From positions 1 through 64,000 of the forward strand of contig CACFLX010000003.1 of assembly GCA_902567235.1 (NCBI GenBank): 64,000 nt of DNA, in the 5' to 3' direction. Shown piece by piece: positions 52,616 through 61,392 of this stretch; the stretch's first letter is position 1; each line of letters opens with the position of its first letter. The DNA is from an uncultured Pelagibacteraceae bacterium. GTDB taxonomy: Bacteria > Pseudomonadota > Alphaproteobacteria > Pelagibacterales > Pelagibacteraceae. The translations under genes were made by a program, and so were the position numbers. The notes beneath the pieces were generated by a model. The model was not told where the DNA came from. It saw only the letters and a program-made list of their open reading frames with translations, and searched no databases.

Positions 52616-53876
52616 AATATTAGATTGCAGTAGTTTGAATTATTTATCCAAGTTAAAGATAATACTTCAGAAAAGAAGACTAGGAAGTAAAATTAACACA
52701 AATATTGTAAGCAAAATTGTTAAGGATGTTAAAAAAAATAAACAAAAAGCATTATTAAAGTACGAAAAAAAATTTAGCAATAATACAAAAATAAAACCTA
52801 CAAAGAATGAAATAAACAATTCAATCAAATCTCTAGATCCTAAAATAAAAAATGCAATAGATTTTGCTTATTCTAGAATTTTAAAGTTTCATTCATTACA
52901 AAAAACTAAAAATATTAAATACTTAGATAATCAAAATAACAAAATTGAATATAGATATATTCCAATTCAATCTGTTGGAATATATGTGCCTGCAAACTTA
53001 CCATCAACATTATTAATGAATGCGATACCTGCAAAAAAAATTGCCAAAGTAAAAAGAGTTGTACTTGCAAATCCAAGATTAAATGGAAAATTAAATCCTG
53101 CCGTAATGTATGCTGCAAAAAAATGTGGTATTTCAGAAATTATAAGCGCTGGTGGAAGCCAAGCTATTGCTAGTTTAGCATATATTCAAAAAGTAAATAA
53201 AATTATTGGACCAGGAAACGATTATGTAGCAAGAGCCAAACAAGAAGTATTTGGAGATGTTGGAATTGAAGGAATGATAGCAGGTCCAAGTGAAATTACA
53301 GTTGTTGCAGATAAAAATACAAATTTAAACCAAATTATTACTTCTATGATAAGTCAAGCTGAACACGATATTAACTCACAATGCATCTTAATTACAAATA
53401 ATTTAAATTTAATTCAATCAATAAAAAAATATTTAAAATACGAGTTAAATAAAATACCAAGAAAAGCAATAGCAAAAAAAAGTTTATTAAAAAATGGATT
53501 GATAATTAGAACTCATAATAACAAACAAATAATAGACTCAATCAATGAAATTGCACCAGAACATTTAGAGTTGAATATAAAAAATTATAAAAAAATAGTT
53601 AATAAAATAAATAATGCAGGCAGTGTTATGCTTGGTAAATATTCACCTATGTCAGCTAGCGATTATGCTATTGGACCAACTCATTGCCTTCCAACTCTAG
53701 GATCAGCAAAATTTTCTTCAGGACTAAATGTTGATGAATTTTATAAAAAAACAAGCTATATAAAATTATCAAAAAAAGGCATTGAAGTTATTGGCAAGAA
53801 AGCTATAACTCTTGCCGAGTATGAAGGTTTAATTGGTCATGCTCAAAGTATAAAATCTAGAATAAGGAGAAGTTAG
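52608..53876 (+). CDS. hisD: Histidinol dehydrogenase
   Basis: 422 residues with [37 protein letters not shown] (zinc-site region) and the C-terminal catalytic His region IAPEHLEL. It performs the last two oxidations of histidine synthesis using NAD and zinc. It is close to hisS-hisZ-hisG downstream but separated from them by infA, a tRNA and the cold-shock gene. Confidence 0.95.
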   Translation: MIKILDCSSLNYLSKLKIILQKRRLGSKINTNIVSKIVKDVKKNKQKALLKYEKKFSNNTKIKPTKNEINNSIKSLDPKIKNAIDFAYSRILKFHSLQKTKNIKYLDNQNNKIEYRYIPIQSVGIYVPANLPSTLLMNAIPAKKIAKVKRVVLANPRLNGKLNPAVMYAAKKCGISEIISAGGSQAIASLAYIQKVNKIIGPGNDYVARAKQEVFGDVGIEGMIAGPSEITVVADKNTNLNQIITSMISQAEHDINSQCILITNNLNLIQSIKKYLKYELNKIPRKAIAKKSLLKNGLIIRTHNNKQIIDSINEIAPEHLELNIKNYKKIVNKINNAGSVMLGKYSPMSASDYAIGPTHCLPTLGSAKFSSGLNVDEFYKKTSYIKLSKKGIEVIGKKAITLAEYEGLIGHAQSIKSRIRRS

Positions 53877-53878
53877 AT

Positions 53879-54094
53879 TTGGCAAAACAAGATACACTTG
53901 AATTCAAAGGAAAAGTTATTGACTTACTTCCTAATGCTATGTTCCGTGTAAAGCTAGAAAATGACCATATAATTACTGCGCATACAGCTGGAAAATTAAG
54001 AAAAAATAGAATTCGAGTATTGCAAGGAGATAATGTTACTGTCGAGGTTACTCCATATGATTTAACTAAAGGTAGAATAATTTTTAGATTTTAA
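53879..54094 (+). CDS. infA: Translation initiation factor IF-1 (TTG start)
   Basis: 71 residues. It matches IF-1 over its length ([46 protein letters not shown]). The family start is MAKxD; here the matching first codon is TTG, 2 bp after the hisD stop, so a non-ATG start is needed. IF-1 occupies the 30S A site during initiation. It is followed by tRNA-Phe within 3 bp. Confidence 0.94.
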   Translation: MAKQDTLEFKGKVIDLLPNAMFRVKLENDHIITAHTAGKLRKNRIRVLQGDNVTVEVTPYDLTKGRIIFRF

Positions 54095-54096
54095 AT

Positions 54097-54171
54097 GGCC
54101 TTGTAGCTCAGTAGTAGAGCAGTACCCTGAAAAGGTATGTGTCGTAAGTGCGATTCTTACCAAGGCCACCA
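54097..54171 (+). tRNA. tRNA-Phe (anticodon GAA)
   Basis: 75 nt with encoded CCA. The acceptor is GGCCTTG/CAAGGCC (perfect), the D stem GCTC/GAGC, the anticodon loop CTGAAAA with GAA, and the T loop GCGATTC region is intact. It decodes UUC/UUU and is charged by the pheS/pheT enzyme encoded in this window. It begins 2 bp after infA and is likely cotranscribed. Confidence 0.94.
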
Positions 54172-54195
54172 CAATTACTTCATTTATCTACAATC

Positions 54196-54254
54196 TTATT
54201 GCTTGCAATAAATTTTAAAATCTAATAACTAATGTCCAAGCTAATTTTTAGCTT
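54196..54254 (+). promoter_or_regulatory. Two inverted repeats upstream of the cold-shock gene
   Basis: The first is TTATTGC-TT-GCAATAA (54196-54211), with perfect 7-bp arms. The second is AAGCTAA-TTT-TTAGCTT (54238-54254), a 7-bp stem with a 3-nt loop, ending 29 bp before the start codon. Neither is followed by a T run, so they are not obvious terminators. The second may form a 5'-UTR hairpin affecting cold-shock translation; the first looks more like a protein-binding palindrome. Function is inference. Confidence 0.4.
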
Positions 54255-54283
54255 AAGTTAATAACAATAAAAGAAAGAGTAAT

Positions 54284-54493
54284 ATGAGTCTAAAAGGTAA
54301 AGTAAAGTGGTTCAATGGCAAAAAAGGTTATGGTTTCATTGAACGTGAAGATAAAGAAAAAGATGTATTCGTACATGCTTCAGCTGTAAGAGAAGCTGGT
54401 TTAAGATTTTTAAACGAGGGTGACGAACTTACATTTGAAGTTGAAGACGGAGATAAAGGTCCTTCAGCAGTTAAGCTGCAAAAAACCTCTTAA
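54284..54493 (+). CDS. Cold-shock protein (CspA family)
   Basis: 69 residues, a single cold-shock domain with RNP1 KGYGFIE (about 14-20) and RNP2 DVFVHASA (about 27-34). It binds single-stranded RNA and DNA and prevents mRNA structure. Upstream are a purine-rich ribosome-binding region (aaagaaagag) and two inverted repeats; downstream is a strong terminator hairpin, making it a monocistronic gene. Confidence 0.94.
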   Translation: MSLKGKVKWFNGKKGYGFIEREDKEKDVFVHASAVREAGLRFLNEGDELTFEVEDGDKGPSAVKLQKTS

Positions 54494-54508
54494 TTCTAAT
54501 TCAAATAA

Positions 54509-54556
54509 ATTGTATAGGAGTATTCTTAGTTTTAATCTAAGCTATTCCTATACAAT
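54509..54556 (+). terminator. Strong terminator hairpin after the cold-shock gene
   Basis: The lower stem is ATTGTATAGGA (54509-54519) with TCCTATACAAT (54546-54556), 11 perfect pairs. An upper stem CTTAG/CTAAG encloses a short loop, with a small internal mismatch between them. A pyrimidine-rich TCTTCC stretch follows. It begins 16 bp after the stop codon. Confidence 0.75.
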
Positions 54557-54705
54557 TCTTCCTTGCATTTATATTTTTTAATGTTAATAAATCCTCAATG
54601 TTTAAAAAAACTTACATATTTGCATCTACACACAGACATCATTTTCATGCTGGCTGCACGCTAGCTATTTAATCATTTAATAAATTTAAATTTAATAACA
54701 ATTAG

Positions 54706-54711
54706 TATAAA
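54706..54711 (+). promoter_or_regulatory. Candidate -10 element for tRNA-His-hisS-hisZ-hisG
   Basis: TATAAA lies 10 bp before the mature 5' end of tRNA-His, in an AT-rich gap between the cold-shock terminator (54556) and the tRNA. A clear -35 is not seen. The gap otherwise holds a small GC-richer patch at about 54648-54665 with no recognised function. Confidence 0.35.
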
Positions 54712-54721
54712 ACAACAATAG

Positions 54722-54796
54722 GCCCTGGTGGTGAAATGGTTATCACGAAAGTTTGTGGAACTTTAGTTTTTGGTTCAATTCCAAGCCAGGGTACCA
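54722..54796 (+). tRNA. tRNA-His (anticodon GTG), A73 type
   Basis: 75 nt with encoded CCA. The acceptor is GCCCTGG/CCAGGGT (G1-U72 wobble), the D stem GTGA/TCAC, the anticodon stem AAAGT/ACTTT with loop TTGTGGA, and the T arm TTTGG-TTCAATT-CCAAG. The discriminator is A73, not C73, so the G-1:C73 pair that marks tRNA-His in most bacteria cannot form. The gene lies 4 bp before hisS, and cotranscription of the tRNA with its own synthetase is likely. Confidence 0.92.
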
Positions 54797-54800
54797 AAAA

Positions 54801-56198
54801 ATGAATATAGAAAATAAATTAATTCCTGGGTTGCCCTCGGGTTTTGAAGATAGATGGGAAAAAAAATTATCTCTTAAAAAAAAATTAATAAGAACAATAG
54901 AGAATAATTTTGTAAAATATGGATTTGATCCATTAGAGACACCATCTTTTGAAATAAGTGAAAATATTGGATCATTTCTTGCAGATGATGATAGCAATCC
55001 TATGTCTGATGTTTTTTCTTTTAAGGATGGTGATAAAAATATTACTCTTCGATATGATCTATCAAGTCCATTAGCTAGATTTGTCGCACAAAACAATCAA
55101 CAGCTTCCTTCCATTTACAAGCGTTACGCAATTCAAAATGTCTTTCGAAATGAAAAAGCCGGAAATGCTCGTTATAGAGAGTTTACCCAAGCTGACTGTG
55201 ATATTGTAGGAAACGTTAATCCCGCACAAGCAAATGCTGAACTTTGTAATTTAATCTCAAGCACTATTTTGGCTTGTGGATTAAAAAAAGACCAGTTTGT
55301 TGTTAATATTAGTAATAGAAAAATTGTTAAAGGTTTAATTGAAGAACTTAAAATATCTTCTGAAAAACAAGTAAAAGTTATGAGAGCTATAGATAAATTG
55401 GATAAGCCTGGTTTTGGATTAAAAGGAGTTGAAGACTTATTAAAAAAAGAAAGAATAGATACTAGCGGAGCAGTTACAAAAGGGGCAGATTTAAGTGATG
55501 ATCAATCATCAGCAATAATTAATTTTTTAAAAATAAAAAATTTAAAGGAATTAAAGGACAGTTTAAAAAATCCATTATCTCAAGAAGGAATTAAAGAATT
55601 AGAAGATTTATTAGAGTTAGCAAGTTATGGAGATTATTTAGACCTGATAAAAACCAATTTTACAATTGTTAGAGGACTAGATTATTATGATGGTTTTTGT
55701 GTTGAAACAAATTTGACATTCAAAGCTACTAATAACAAAGGTAAGGAGGTTGATATTGGAAGTATTTGTTCAGGGGGGCAATATAATAAATTGATTTCAA
55801 GATTTAAAGGTGTTGATATTCCGGGGACTGGAGTAAGTATTGGGGTAGATCGGTTATTGTTTGTAATGATGCAATTAAATCAAATTAAAGTTGATGAAAA
55901 AAAACCAGTAATTGTATGTGTTATGGAAGAAAAATATTTAAAAAATTATTATGAAATCTTAAAAATATTAAGAGAAAACAATATTAATTCAGAAATATTT
56001 TTAGACAGTAAGAAGAATCTTGGAAAACAACTAACTTATGCAAATAAAAGAGAGTGTCCAGTAGCTATTATTTGTGGAGAGAATGAATTTAAAGAAAATA
56101 CAGTTACTTTAAAAAATCTTCTAGGCATTAAAGGAGATGATAATCAAAAGACAGTTAAAAAAGAAAATCTAGTTAATGAAATCAAAAAACTTATCTGA
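54801..56198 (+). CDS. hisS: Histidyl-tRNA synthetase (divergent alphaproteobacterial type)
   Basis: 465 residues from ATG 54801. A longer in-frame start at 54753 would lie inside tRNA-His and is rejected. The motif 2 region reads VFRNEKAGNARYREFTQADCDIVG, which differs from the common FRRERPQKGRYRQF type and resembles the divergent HisRS of many Alphaproteobacteria. The histidine-binding VRGLDYYDGFCVE motif and a C-terminal anticodon domain are present. It charges the A73 tRNA-His encoded just upstream. It overlaps hisZ by 23 bp. Confidence 0.93.
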   Translation: MNIENKLIPGLPSGFEDRWEKKLSLKKKLIRTIENNFVKYGFDPLETPSFEISENIGSFLADDDSNPMSDVFSFKDGDKNITLRYDLSSPLARFVAQNNQQLPSIYKRYAIQNVFRNEKAGNARYREFTQADCDIVGNVNPAQANAELCNLISSTILACGLKKDQFVVNISNRKIVKGLIEELKISSEKQVKVMRAIDKLDKPGFGLKGVEDLLKKERIDTSGAVTKGADLSDDQSSAIINFLKIKNLKELKDSLKNPLSQEGIKELEDLLELASYGDYLDLIKTNFTIVRGLDYYDGFCVETNLTFKATNNKGKEVDIGSICSGGQYNKLISRFKGVDIPGTGVSIGVDRLLFVMMQLNQIKVDEKKPVIVCVMEEKYLKNYYEILKILRENNINSEIFLDSKKNLGKQLTYANKRECPVAIICGENEFKENTVTLKNLLGIKGDDNQKTVKKENLVNEIKKLI

Positions 56199-57231
56199 AA
56201 AAATCCTTAGATTGATAAAGTCTAAAGGGTTTAATAATATTGAATTAGAACCAGTATTAGAAACAAAATATATTTTGCAAAGATCGGGAGAGAATTTTAA
56301 AAGATTATTATTTTCATTTTACGATCTTAATGGAAAAGAGTTGTGTCTTAGGCCAGACCTAACAATTTCCTCTGTCTTAAGATTTGTTCAAAATAAATCA
56401 AATAAAAAACAAAAAGTTTTTTATAGTGGTGAAGCTTTTAGGAAAACTTACAGGAAACAAGATTCTATAATTAAAAATCAAATTGGTTTTGAAATATTAG
56501 GCTCAAAAGATAAACAAAAAGAAGATCGAGAAATTATAGACACTTCAATAAAAATTTTAAAAAGAAGTGGTTTTAAAAAAGCAGTTTTAAAAATTGGAAA
56601 TGTTAAATTATTTAGTCTTTTAATAAATAAACTTTCAATTCCAAGAAGATGGAAAAATAGACTAAAAAGACATTATTGGAATGAAAATTATTTCAATGAA
56701 CTTTTAAAAAGATTAGAAACAAATTTAGACATAGATCCTGTTTATGTTGAAAATGATAAATCAAGATATTTAAAAATGAGAAAACTTGAAAATTCTAAAG
56801 AAGTTGCGGGAAGAAGTTACAAAGAAATATTAGATCGATTTGATATGAAGATAAACGATCCTAGAAGATCTTCATCAGGCAAAATTAATACAAAAATTAT
56901 TAAAGAATATTTAAAAATAAAATGTGAATTAAAAAATGCACCAAAAATATTGAATAAATTTTTTCAAAAATATGGACTTAATATATTTGTTGGTAAAGAG
57001 TTTTTTCCACTAAACAAAATAAATAACAAGAATTTAAGAGTAGAATTTTCTGCATCAAGTGGAAGAGAAGTAGAATTTTATAGCTCAATGATTTTTTCTA
57101 TAGAAGTAAAAAAAGGAAAGAAATTTAAAAATTTTGTTTCAGGTGGAAGATATGATGAATTAACAAGTAACCTAGGTTTCAGAAAAGTTTCAGCAGCTGG
57201 AGCAGCGGTCAATATGAGCGTTTATGAATAA
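56176..57231 (+). CDS. hisZ: ATP phosphoribosyltransferase regulatory subunit
   Basis: 351 residues, a HisRS-like paralogue (LCLRPDLTISSVLRFV, YSGEAFRKTYRKQDSIIKNQIGFE, VSGGRYDEL) lacking the synthetase anticodon domain. HisZ is the regulatory partner needed by short-form HisG. It lies between hisS and hisG, overlapping both (23 bp and 8 bp), so tRNA charging and histidine synthesis are coupled genetically. Confidence 0.92.
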   Translation: MKSKNLSEKILRLIKSKGFNNIELEPVLETKYILQRSGENFKRLLFSFYDLNGKELCLRPDLTISSVLRFVQNKSNKKQKVFYSGEAFRKTYRKQDSIIKNQIGFEILGSKDKQKEDREIIDTSIKILKRSGFKKAVLKIGNVKLFSLLINKLSIPRRWKNRLKRHYWNENYFNELLKRLETNLDIDPVYVENDKSRYLKMRKLENSKEVAGRSYKEILDRFDMKINDPRRSSSGKINTKIIKEYLKIKCELKNAPKILNKFFQKYGLNIFVGKEFFPLNKINNKNLRVEFSASSGREVEFYSSMIFSIEVKKGKKFKNFVSGGRYDELTSNLGFRKVSAAGAAVNMSVYE

Positions 57232-57910
57232 GAATATTATCAATATAGGGATACCATCAAAGGGCAGATTAAAGAATGATACTCTTAATATCTTTAAGAA
57301 AAAGAAATTGAAAATTTATTCTGAAAGAGGAGAAAGAGATTTATTTGGTCGTATAAAAAAATCTAATATAAAAATTATATATCTTCACGCAAGAGAATGT
57401 ATTGAACAATTATCTTTGGGAAATATTGATGTTGGTTTTTCTGGTATAGATCTATTAAAAGAAAGTGAAATAAATATTCAAAATAAAATTAAAGTTATAA
57501 AAAAATATGAATTTGGCAAAGCAAACCTTGTTCTTGCTATACCAGATTTGTGGTTAGATGTTCAAACTTTATTAGATTTAGATGAGGTAGCGGATGAATT
57601 TAAAAAAAAGAAAAAAAAACTTTTAAGAGTTGCAACAAAATATCCTAATTTAACAAGACAATTTTTATATTCAAAAGGAGTAACCCAATTTCAACTTGTT
57701 AAAAGTTTAGGAAGTACTGAGGTAGCTCCATTTACAGGTACTGCTCAAATTATATCCGATATAACAAGTACAGGAGCAACATTAAAAGCCAATAATTTAA
57801 GAGTTTTAAAAGATGGTGAAATTTTAAAATCACAAGCATGCCTGATGATGTCAAAATTATCTTTAAGAAAATCAGGAATTAAAAAGATAATTAAACTTTT
57901 GAAAAGCTAA
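57224..57910 (+). CDS. hisG: ATP phosphoribosyltransferase, short form
   Basis: 228 residues with IGIPSKGRLKNDTL at the start, LGNIDVGFSGIDLL, and GTAQIISDITSTGATLKANNLRVL (phosphoribosyl-binding). The length matches the short, HisZ-dependent class. It catalyses the first step of histidine synthesis and is usually feedback-inhibited by histidine through HisZ. Its end overlaps a convergent gene by 4 bp; this marks the edge between conserved genes and the accessory region. Confidence 0.95.
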   Translation: MNKNIINIGIPSKGRLKNDTLNIFKKKKLKIYSERGERDLFGRIKKSNIKIIYLHARECIEQLSLGNIDVGFSGIDLLKESEINIQNKIKVIKKYEFGKANLVLAIPDLWLDVQTLLDLDEVADEFKKKKKKLLRVATKYPNLTRQFLYSKGVTQFQLVKSLGSTEVAPFTGTAQIISDITSTGATLKANNLRVLKDGEILKSQACLMMSKLSLRKSGIKKIIKLLKS

Positions 57911-58464
57911 GTATTAATATTAGGCGATTCCCTACAAATATTAATAGCTTTTTTAATAGAGGGAATAAATTTTTCTAGTTTCCATCTATTAATCGTTATA
58001 TCAAAATATTTATTAGCTTTAAAATTTATACCATCAATAATTTCTATCTCATATTTTTTGTGATGATTATAAAGAGTATGAATCATGTATGTATATTCTT
58101 TGATGGGATAAACACCCAGTGTAAATATAACTTTTAAACCATCGTAAACCGGTATGATTTGGATAACCTCAGCGGTAGTTTCTATATCATTCAATTTAAT
58201 TGGAATATGTTTATCTAATAGTTGACGATAATCTCCAGGATCGTTCCATGTGTAAAAAGAAAACATTGTTGTAATTTTATTACAATTATCTTCAGGCATT
58301 AAAATAAAAGCAAATTTATCACCATATTGGATCTCACCAGATACTGAAGCATAGCTATAATCTTCAATTCTGGTGACTGTCCATTCTTCCTTTGCTTCTG
58401 CGTAGGAGAGGATAATGATTAAAAAAACTAACAGATGCAGAGAAATAAATAAGATCCAACGCAT
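57907..58464 (-). CDS. Exported protein of unknown function
   Basis: 185 residues with an N-terminal signal peptide (hydrophobic core about 3-19, LFISLHLLVFLIIILSYAEA, then charged KEEW). The rest is mixed alpha/beta, with no motif I recognise and two cysteines (EDNCNK, NICRES). It is probably periplasmic. It lies 84 bp after the last gene of the herA-nurA chain, which is too far to assume the same operon. Confidence 0.6.
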   Translation of the reverse strand: MRWILFISLHLLVFLIIILSYAEAKEEWTVTRIEDYSYASVSGEIQYGDKFAFILMPEDNCNKITTMFSFYTWNDPGDYRQLLDKHIPIKLNDIETTAEVIQIIPVYDGLKVIFTLGVYPIKEYTYMIHTLYNHHKKYEIEIIDGINFKANKYFDITINRWKLEKFIPSIKKAINICRESPNINT

Positions 58465-58548
58465 AAATTAATTAAGCCAGACTAAGTTGGTTTTATTAGG
58501 ACTGAATTTTGTTAGAAAAAAGATTAAAAATTTAATTTTTTTAATCAT

Positions 58549-58905
58549 TTATATTTTTTTTAAATAATCAATAAAATCAATTACATTATTTTGTTTTTTT
58601 TTAAGTTCTTTTTTTTTTTCTTTATCATTTTTAAAACCTTCAAGACCCATTAAAAATGTTGAATGAGGATCGGATGTTGCCTGGTGAACTAATCCTCTTG
58701 CAATAGTACTAACTAGTTCGTGTTCTTTAGGATTCATATTTTTTGAATTTTCATTATCTATCGCTACATTAAAACCATTTTCTGCAGGAGTAATAAAAAT
58801 TTTCATGGCTTTTTGTTCCTCCACCTTTTTTTTGAGTTCTTGAATGTTTTCTATTTCAGTTTGGTTTTTCATCTTTTTTAATATCTTTTGTAACTTCGAT
58901 TGCAT
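58549..58905 (-). CDS. Small charged protein of unknown function, end of the herA-nurA chain
   Basis: 118 residues from the first ATG. The likelier start is MKNQTEIENIQELKK (ATG at 58872, 107 residues), since the longer start lies deep in the upstream gene. It has a charged coiled-coil-like N-terminus, a compact middle (KIFITPAENGFNVAIDNE; HELVSTIARGLVHQATSDPH) and a very lysine-rich linker. No family recognised. It is the last gene of the minus-strand coupled set. Confidence 0.6.
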   Translation of the reverse strand: MQSKLQKILKKMKNQTEIENIQELKKKVEEQKAMKIFITPAENGFNVAIDNENSKNMNPKEHELVSTIARGLVHQATSDPHSTFLMGLEGFKNDKEKKKELKKKQNNVIDFIDYLKKI

Positions 58906-59167
58906 TATCTATTATTTCTTTTTCAAGATTACTTAATTCTACTACATTGGACATAACCTCACTCAATGTATCTTTTGATTTCGTTACCATATTTCCGGTG
59001 TTTAATGTAAATCGGGTATAAGGTTTATTATTTGTACGTATCATTAAAACATTTTGTTCTTTGTCGTTTTTTCTAACTTTTACATAAATGCACCATTCAC
59101 ACGCATGATCTGGATTTTGCTTTTCAAATATTATTTCAACATCATCTGCAGTTATTAATTTTCCCAT
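58856..59167 (-). CDS. Small protein of unknown function in the herA-nurA chain
   Basis: 103 residues: MGKLITADDVEIIFEKQ, a two-cysteine CEWC motif (DHACEWCIYVKVRKND), then a charged helix. CxxC-like spacing is present once only, so a metal site would need another partner. It overlaps its upstream zinc-ribbon neighbour by one base. No family recognised. Confidence 0.6.
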   Translation of the reverse strand: MGKLITADDVEIIFEKQNPDHACEWCIYVKVRKNDKEQNVLMIRTNNKPYTRFTLNTGNMVTKSKDTLSEVMSNVVELSNLEKEIIDNAIEVTKDIKKDEKPN

Positions 59168-59352
59168 CAGTGCAATGTCCTTTCGTTATTATTATATTTT
59201 GTTTTAGTTTTATGTTCTGTTGAGCAAAAATTGCATTTTTCCCAACTTTCTTTACCCAAATGGTATGGACCTATTTGAGCAATATTTTTAATTACTTTTA
59301 CTTCGCCAACATCACCACATACAGGACAAAAATCATTATTACTTCTTGGCAT
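59167..59352 (-). CDS. Zinc-ribbon protein in the herA-nurA chain
   Basis: 61 residues from MPRSNNDF (59352); an earlier ATG at 59376 would give 69 residues. Two knuckles, CPVCGDVG and CNFCSTEH, form a CxxC...CxxC zinc ribbon. The basic tail follows. Such small ribbons often bind nucleic acid or tether complexes. It is coupled to both neighbours. Specific role unknown. Confidence 0.65.
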   Translation of the reverse strand: MPRSNNDFCPVCGDVGEVKVIKNIAQIGPYHLGKESWEKCNFCSTEHKTKTKYNNNERTLH

Positions 59353-59644
59353 CAGATTTGTTCTCCTTTTTTTCAACAGATTTATTTCTTTGATATTTTG
59401 AAATTATAAAATGTGCATCAATTAATGCTTTTACTATCAAGATAAAAATACCACCTTTAATTAAGAAAGAATTTTCAAAAATTAAGCCACCAGCTAAAAA
59501 TAAACATCCTCCATTAGCTAAAATAAAAAACATATCTCTAGCTGAGTATGGAATTTTTTCATCTTTTCCAAAAAAGTAAAAGATTAAAGCTGTTTGAAAA
59601 ATTAAAGTTGCTTTAAGAGCAATTAGCATAGCTTGTTCGATCAC
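59339..59644 (-). CDS. Three-helix membrane protein in the herA-nurA chain
   Basis: 101 residues with three hydrophobic helices (about 4-25, 37-58 and 63-84) and a lysine/glutamate-rich cytoplasmic-looking tail. It starts within the herA stop (ATGA). A membrane subunit directly coupled to a HerA-type ATPase is not part of the classical archaeal herA-nurA unit. No family recognised. Confidence 0.65.
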   Translation of the reverse strand: MIEQAMLIALKATLIFQTALIFYFFGKDEKIPYSARDMFFILANGGCLFLAGGLIFENSFLIKGGIFILIVKALIDAHFIISKYQRNKSVEKKENKSDAKK

Positions 59645-61392
59645 TGAGTTTTACCTCTTTGATCTGACTTAAATATTTTATCGAATTGATTTGATAAAAG
59701 TTTTTTACTTTTAGAGATGTATGTATCTTTCCAATTTTTTACATCATTAATAAAGTCTTCATCACCAATATCGTCATTAGTTAAATCGTCATCAAATTTA
59801 ATTTGAACTGTAAGTGGAATATTTGTTATTTGACCACTAACAATTCCTTGACCATTTGCAAAATTTGGTAATTGTTTTGCCTCTTCGTTGTCCCAGTTTT
59901 CCATAGTTTTTTTAACAAAATTTTGATCTCTTTCATTTTTTAACCTTAAAATAATGTATGAGTTCATCTGAGAACAAACAGTTTCATCTAATCGATAAGG
60001 TCTTTGACTAACAAGCATCAAGCCAACTCCAAATTTTCTTCCTTCTGTTGCAATCTTTTTAATAGTTGAAACAGAAGGGTAGCCATCCTGACCTTCAGAT
60101 TTAGAGGGTATGAAATTTTGTGCCTCCTCTAGAACAGTAAAAAATGGAGGAATAACATTTGTACTTACCGATCTATGGTTAAATAAACTTTCAAGCAATA
60201 TAGAAACAATTGTGCTTGAAGGCAGACTTTCATACCCCTTAAGGTACAAAATAGAAACTTGAGATTTAGCGATTATTTTTTCAGGTTGAGAGTAAGGATC
60301 AGGTAGTTCTTCAAATTTTAGATGAGGGAATTTATCCATATTTGATTTATTACTTTGTTCCATTTCAGATAATTTTTTTTCAACTTTTCTCAAACTTCTA
60401 GCAACCACACCCATAGTTGATGCACCGGTGTGACTTGCTCCTTGCAATCCATTTGTTGATTTGTTTCTTTTGTTCTGTGCTGCTGTGTTTGATCTTTGAA
60501 CCAATATTTTGATATACTCGATTAAACTTGTTCCAGTTTCATATTCAATATTCATTAGTAACCAATTTAAAAACTCATACTGTGGTTCAGTTAGTTTATT
60601 CCCAAGTCTCTCAATAAGAGTGAAAATAACTTCTTTATTATTTTTTGGAGCTGAAATTTTTGGGTAAAATAATTTGATTTTATGATTAGGAAATAATTTT
60701 TTAGCCTTTTGAACAATACCTAGATTATCACCATGAGGATCAAAAATTAGAATAGGGTATTGTTTTTCCATAAGCTCTCTAACAGCTCTTCTAACCCAAA
60801 CTGATTTACCAGAACCTGTCATACCAATGACAAGAACATGACGTGAAACCATGTTGTCTGCAGAGACAAACACATCAACATCTTTTCTTGCAACTAAATT
60901 ACCAATAAATATAGGGTTTTTACTCTTCATATCGGCATTTAAAAGTTTACTTAAATCTTGTGATGATGGGTATTTTACAGCTCCACCCGGTGATACAGGG
61001 TAGTTTAATGGAACTAATTCCATTTTTTTACCTACAACATTTTCAGTGTAGCCGAGGTTTTTTACAGTACAGATAGAGTCGTTTTTTGTAAGAGGTAAGA
61101 TTGTATCTTGTATACTTATATTTTCTTCGGTTAATTCTTTTGTTGCTTCATTTGGTAGAAAATCATTTGTAGAAACAATTTCCATTATTCTTCCCCAAAC
61201 AATTACATCTATTACTCTACCTTCGCCGGTAGGAAGTTTTGATTCTGCTGCAACTATATCACCTTTTTTTGCTTTAAATTTTTTAAGATAAAACATGTAA
61301 TCGCTAATACTGGTTTGACCTAAGATTGTTCCAATATCCGCCCAAGGTGAACTTAATTTAGTCATTTTATTAATTATATTTTCTTTACTCAT
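59641..61392 (-). CDS. herA: HerA-family hexameric DNA translocase/ATPase
   Basis: 583 residues. The N-terminal segment (about 15-130) resembles the HAS-barrel of HerA. The RecA-like core follows, with Walker A GMTGSGKS (190-197), LIFDPHGDN (215-223), Walker B FFTVLEEAQNF (417-427) and the conserved GRKFGVGLMLVSQRP (451-465). HerA forms a ring that pumps DNA and, with NurA, resects ends for recombination in Archaea; bacterial relatives include defence-associated ATPases. It is coupled by ATGA to the upstream NurA gene and the downstream membrane gene. Confidence 0.9.
   Translation of the reverse strand: MSKENIINKMTKLSSPWADIGTILGQTSISDYMFYLKKFKAKKGDIVAAESKLPTGEGRVIDVIVWGRIMEIVSTNDFLPNEATKELTEENISIQDTILPLTKNDSICTVKNLGYTENVVGKKMELVPLNYPVSPGGAVKYPSSQDLSKLLNADMKSKNPIFIGNLVARKDVDVFVSADNMVSRHVLVIGMTGSGKSVWVRRAVRELMEKQYPILIFDPHGDNLGIVQKAKKLFPNHKIKLFYPKISAPKNNKEVIFTLIERLGNKLTEPQYEFLNWLLMNIEYETGTSLIEYIKILVQRSNTAAQNKRNKSTNGLQGASHTGASTMGVVARSLRKVEKKLSEMEQSNKSNMDKFPHLKFEELPDPYSQPEKIIAKSQVSILYLKGYESLPSSTIVSILLESLFNHRSVSTNVIPPFFTVLEEAQNFIPSKSEGQDGYPSVSTIKKIATEGRKFGVGLMLVSQRPYRLDETVCSQMNSYIILRLKNERDQNFVKKTMENWDNEEAKQLPNFANGQGIVSGQITNIPLTVQIKFDDDLTNDDIGDEDFINDVKNWKDTYISKSKKLLSNQFDKIFKSDQRGKTQ

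Noticed and set aside
54753-54800. Longer start for hisS
   Set aside because: It would start inside tRNA-His; the ATG at 54801 fits the HisRS N-terminus.
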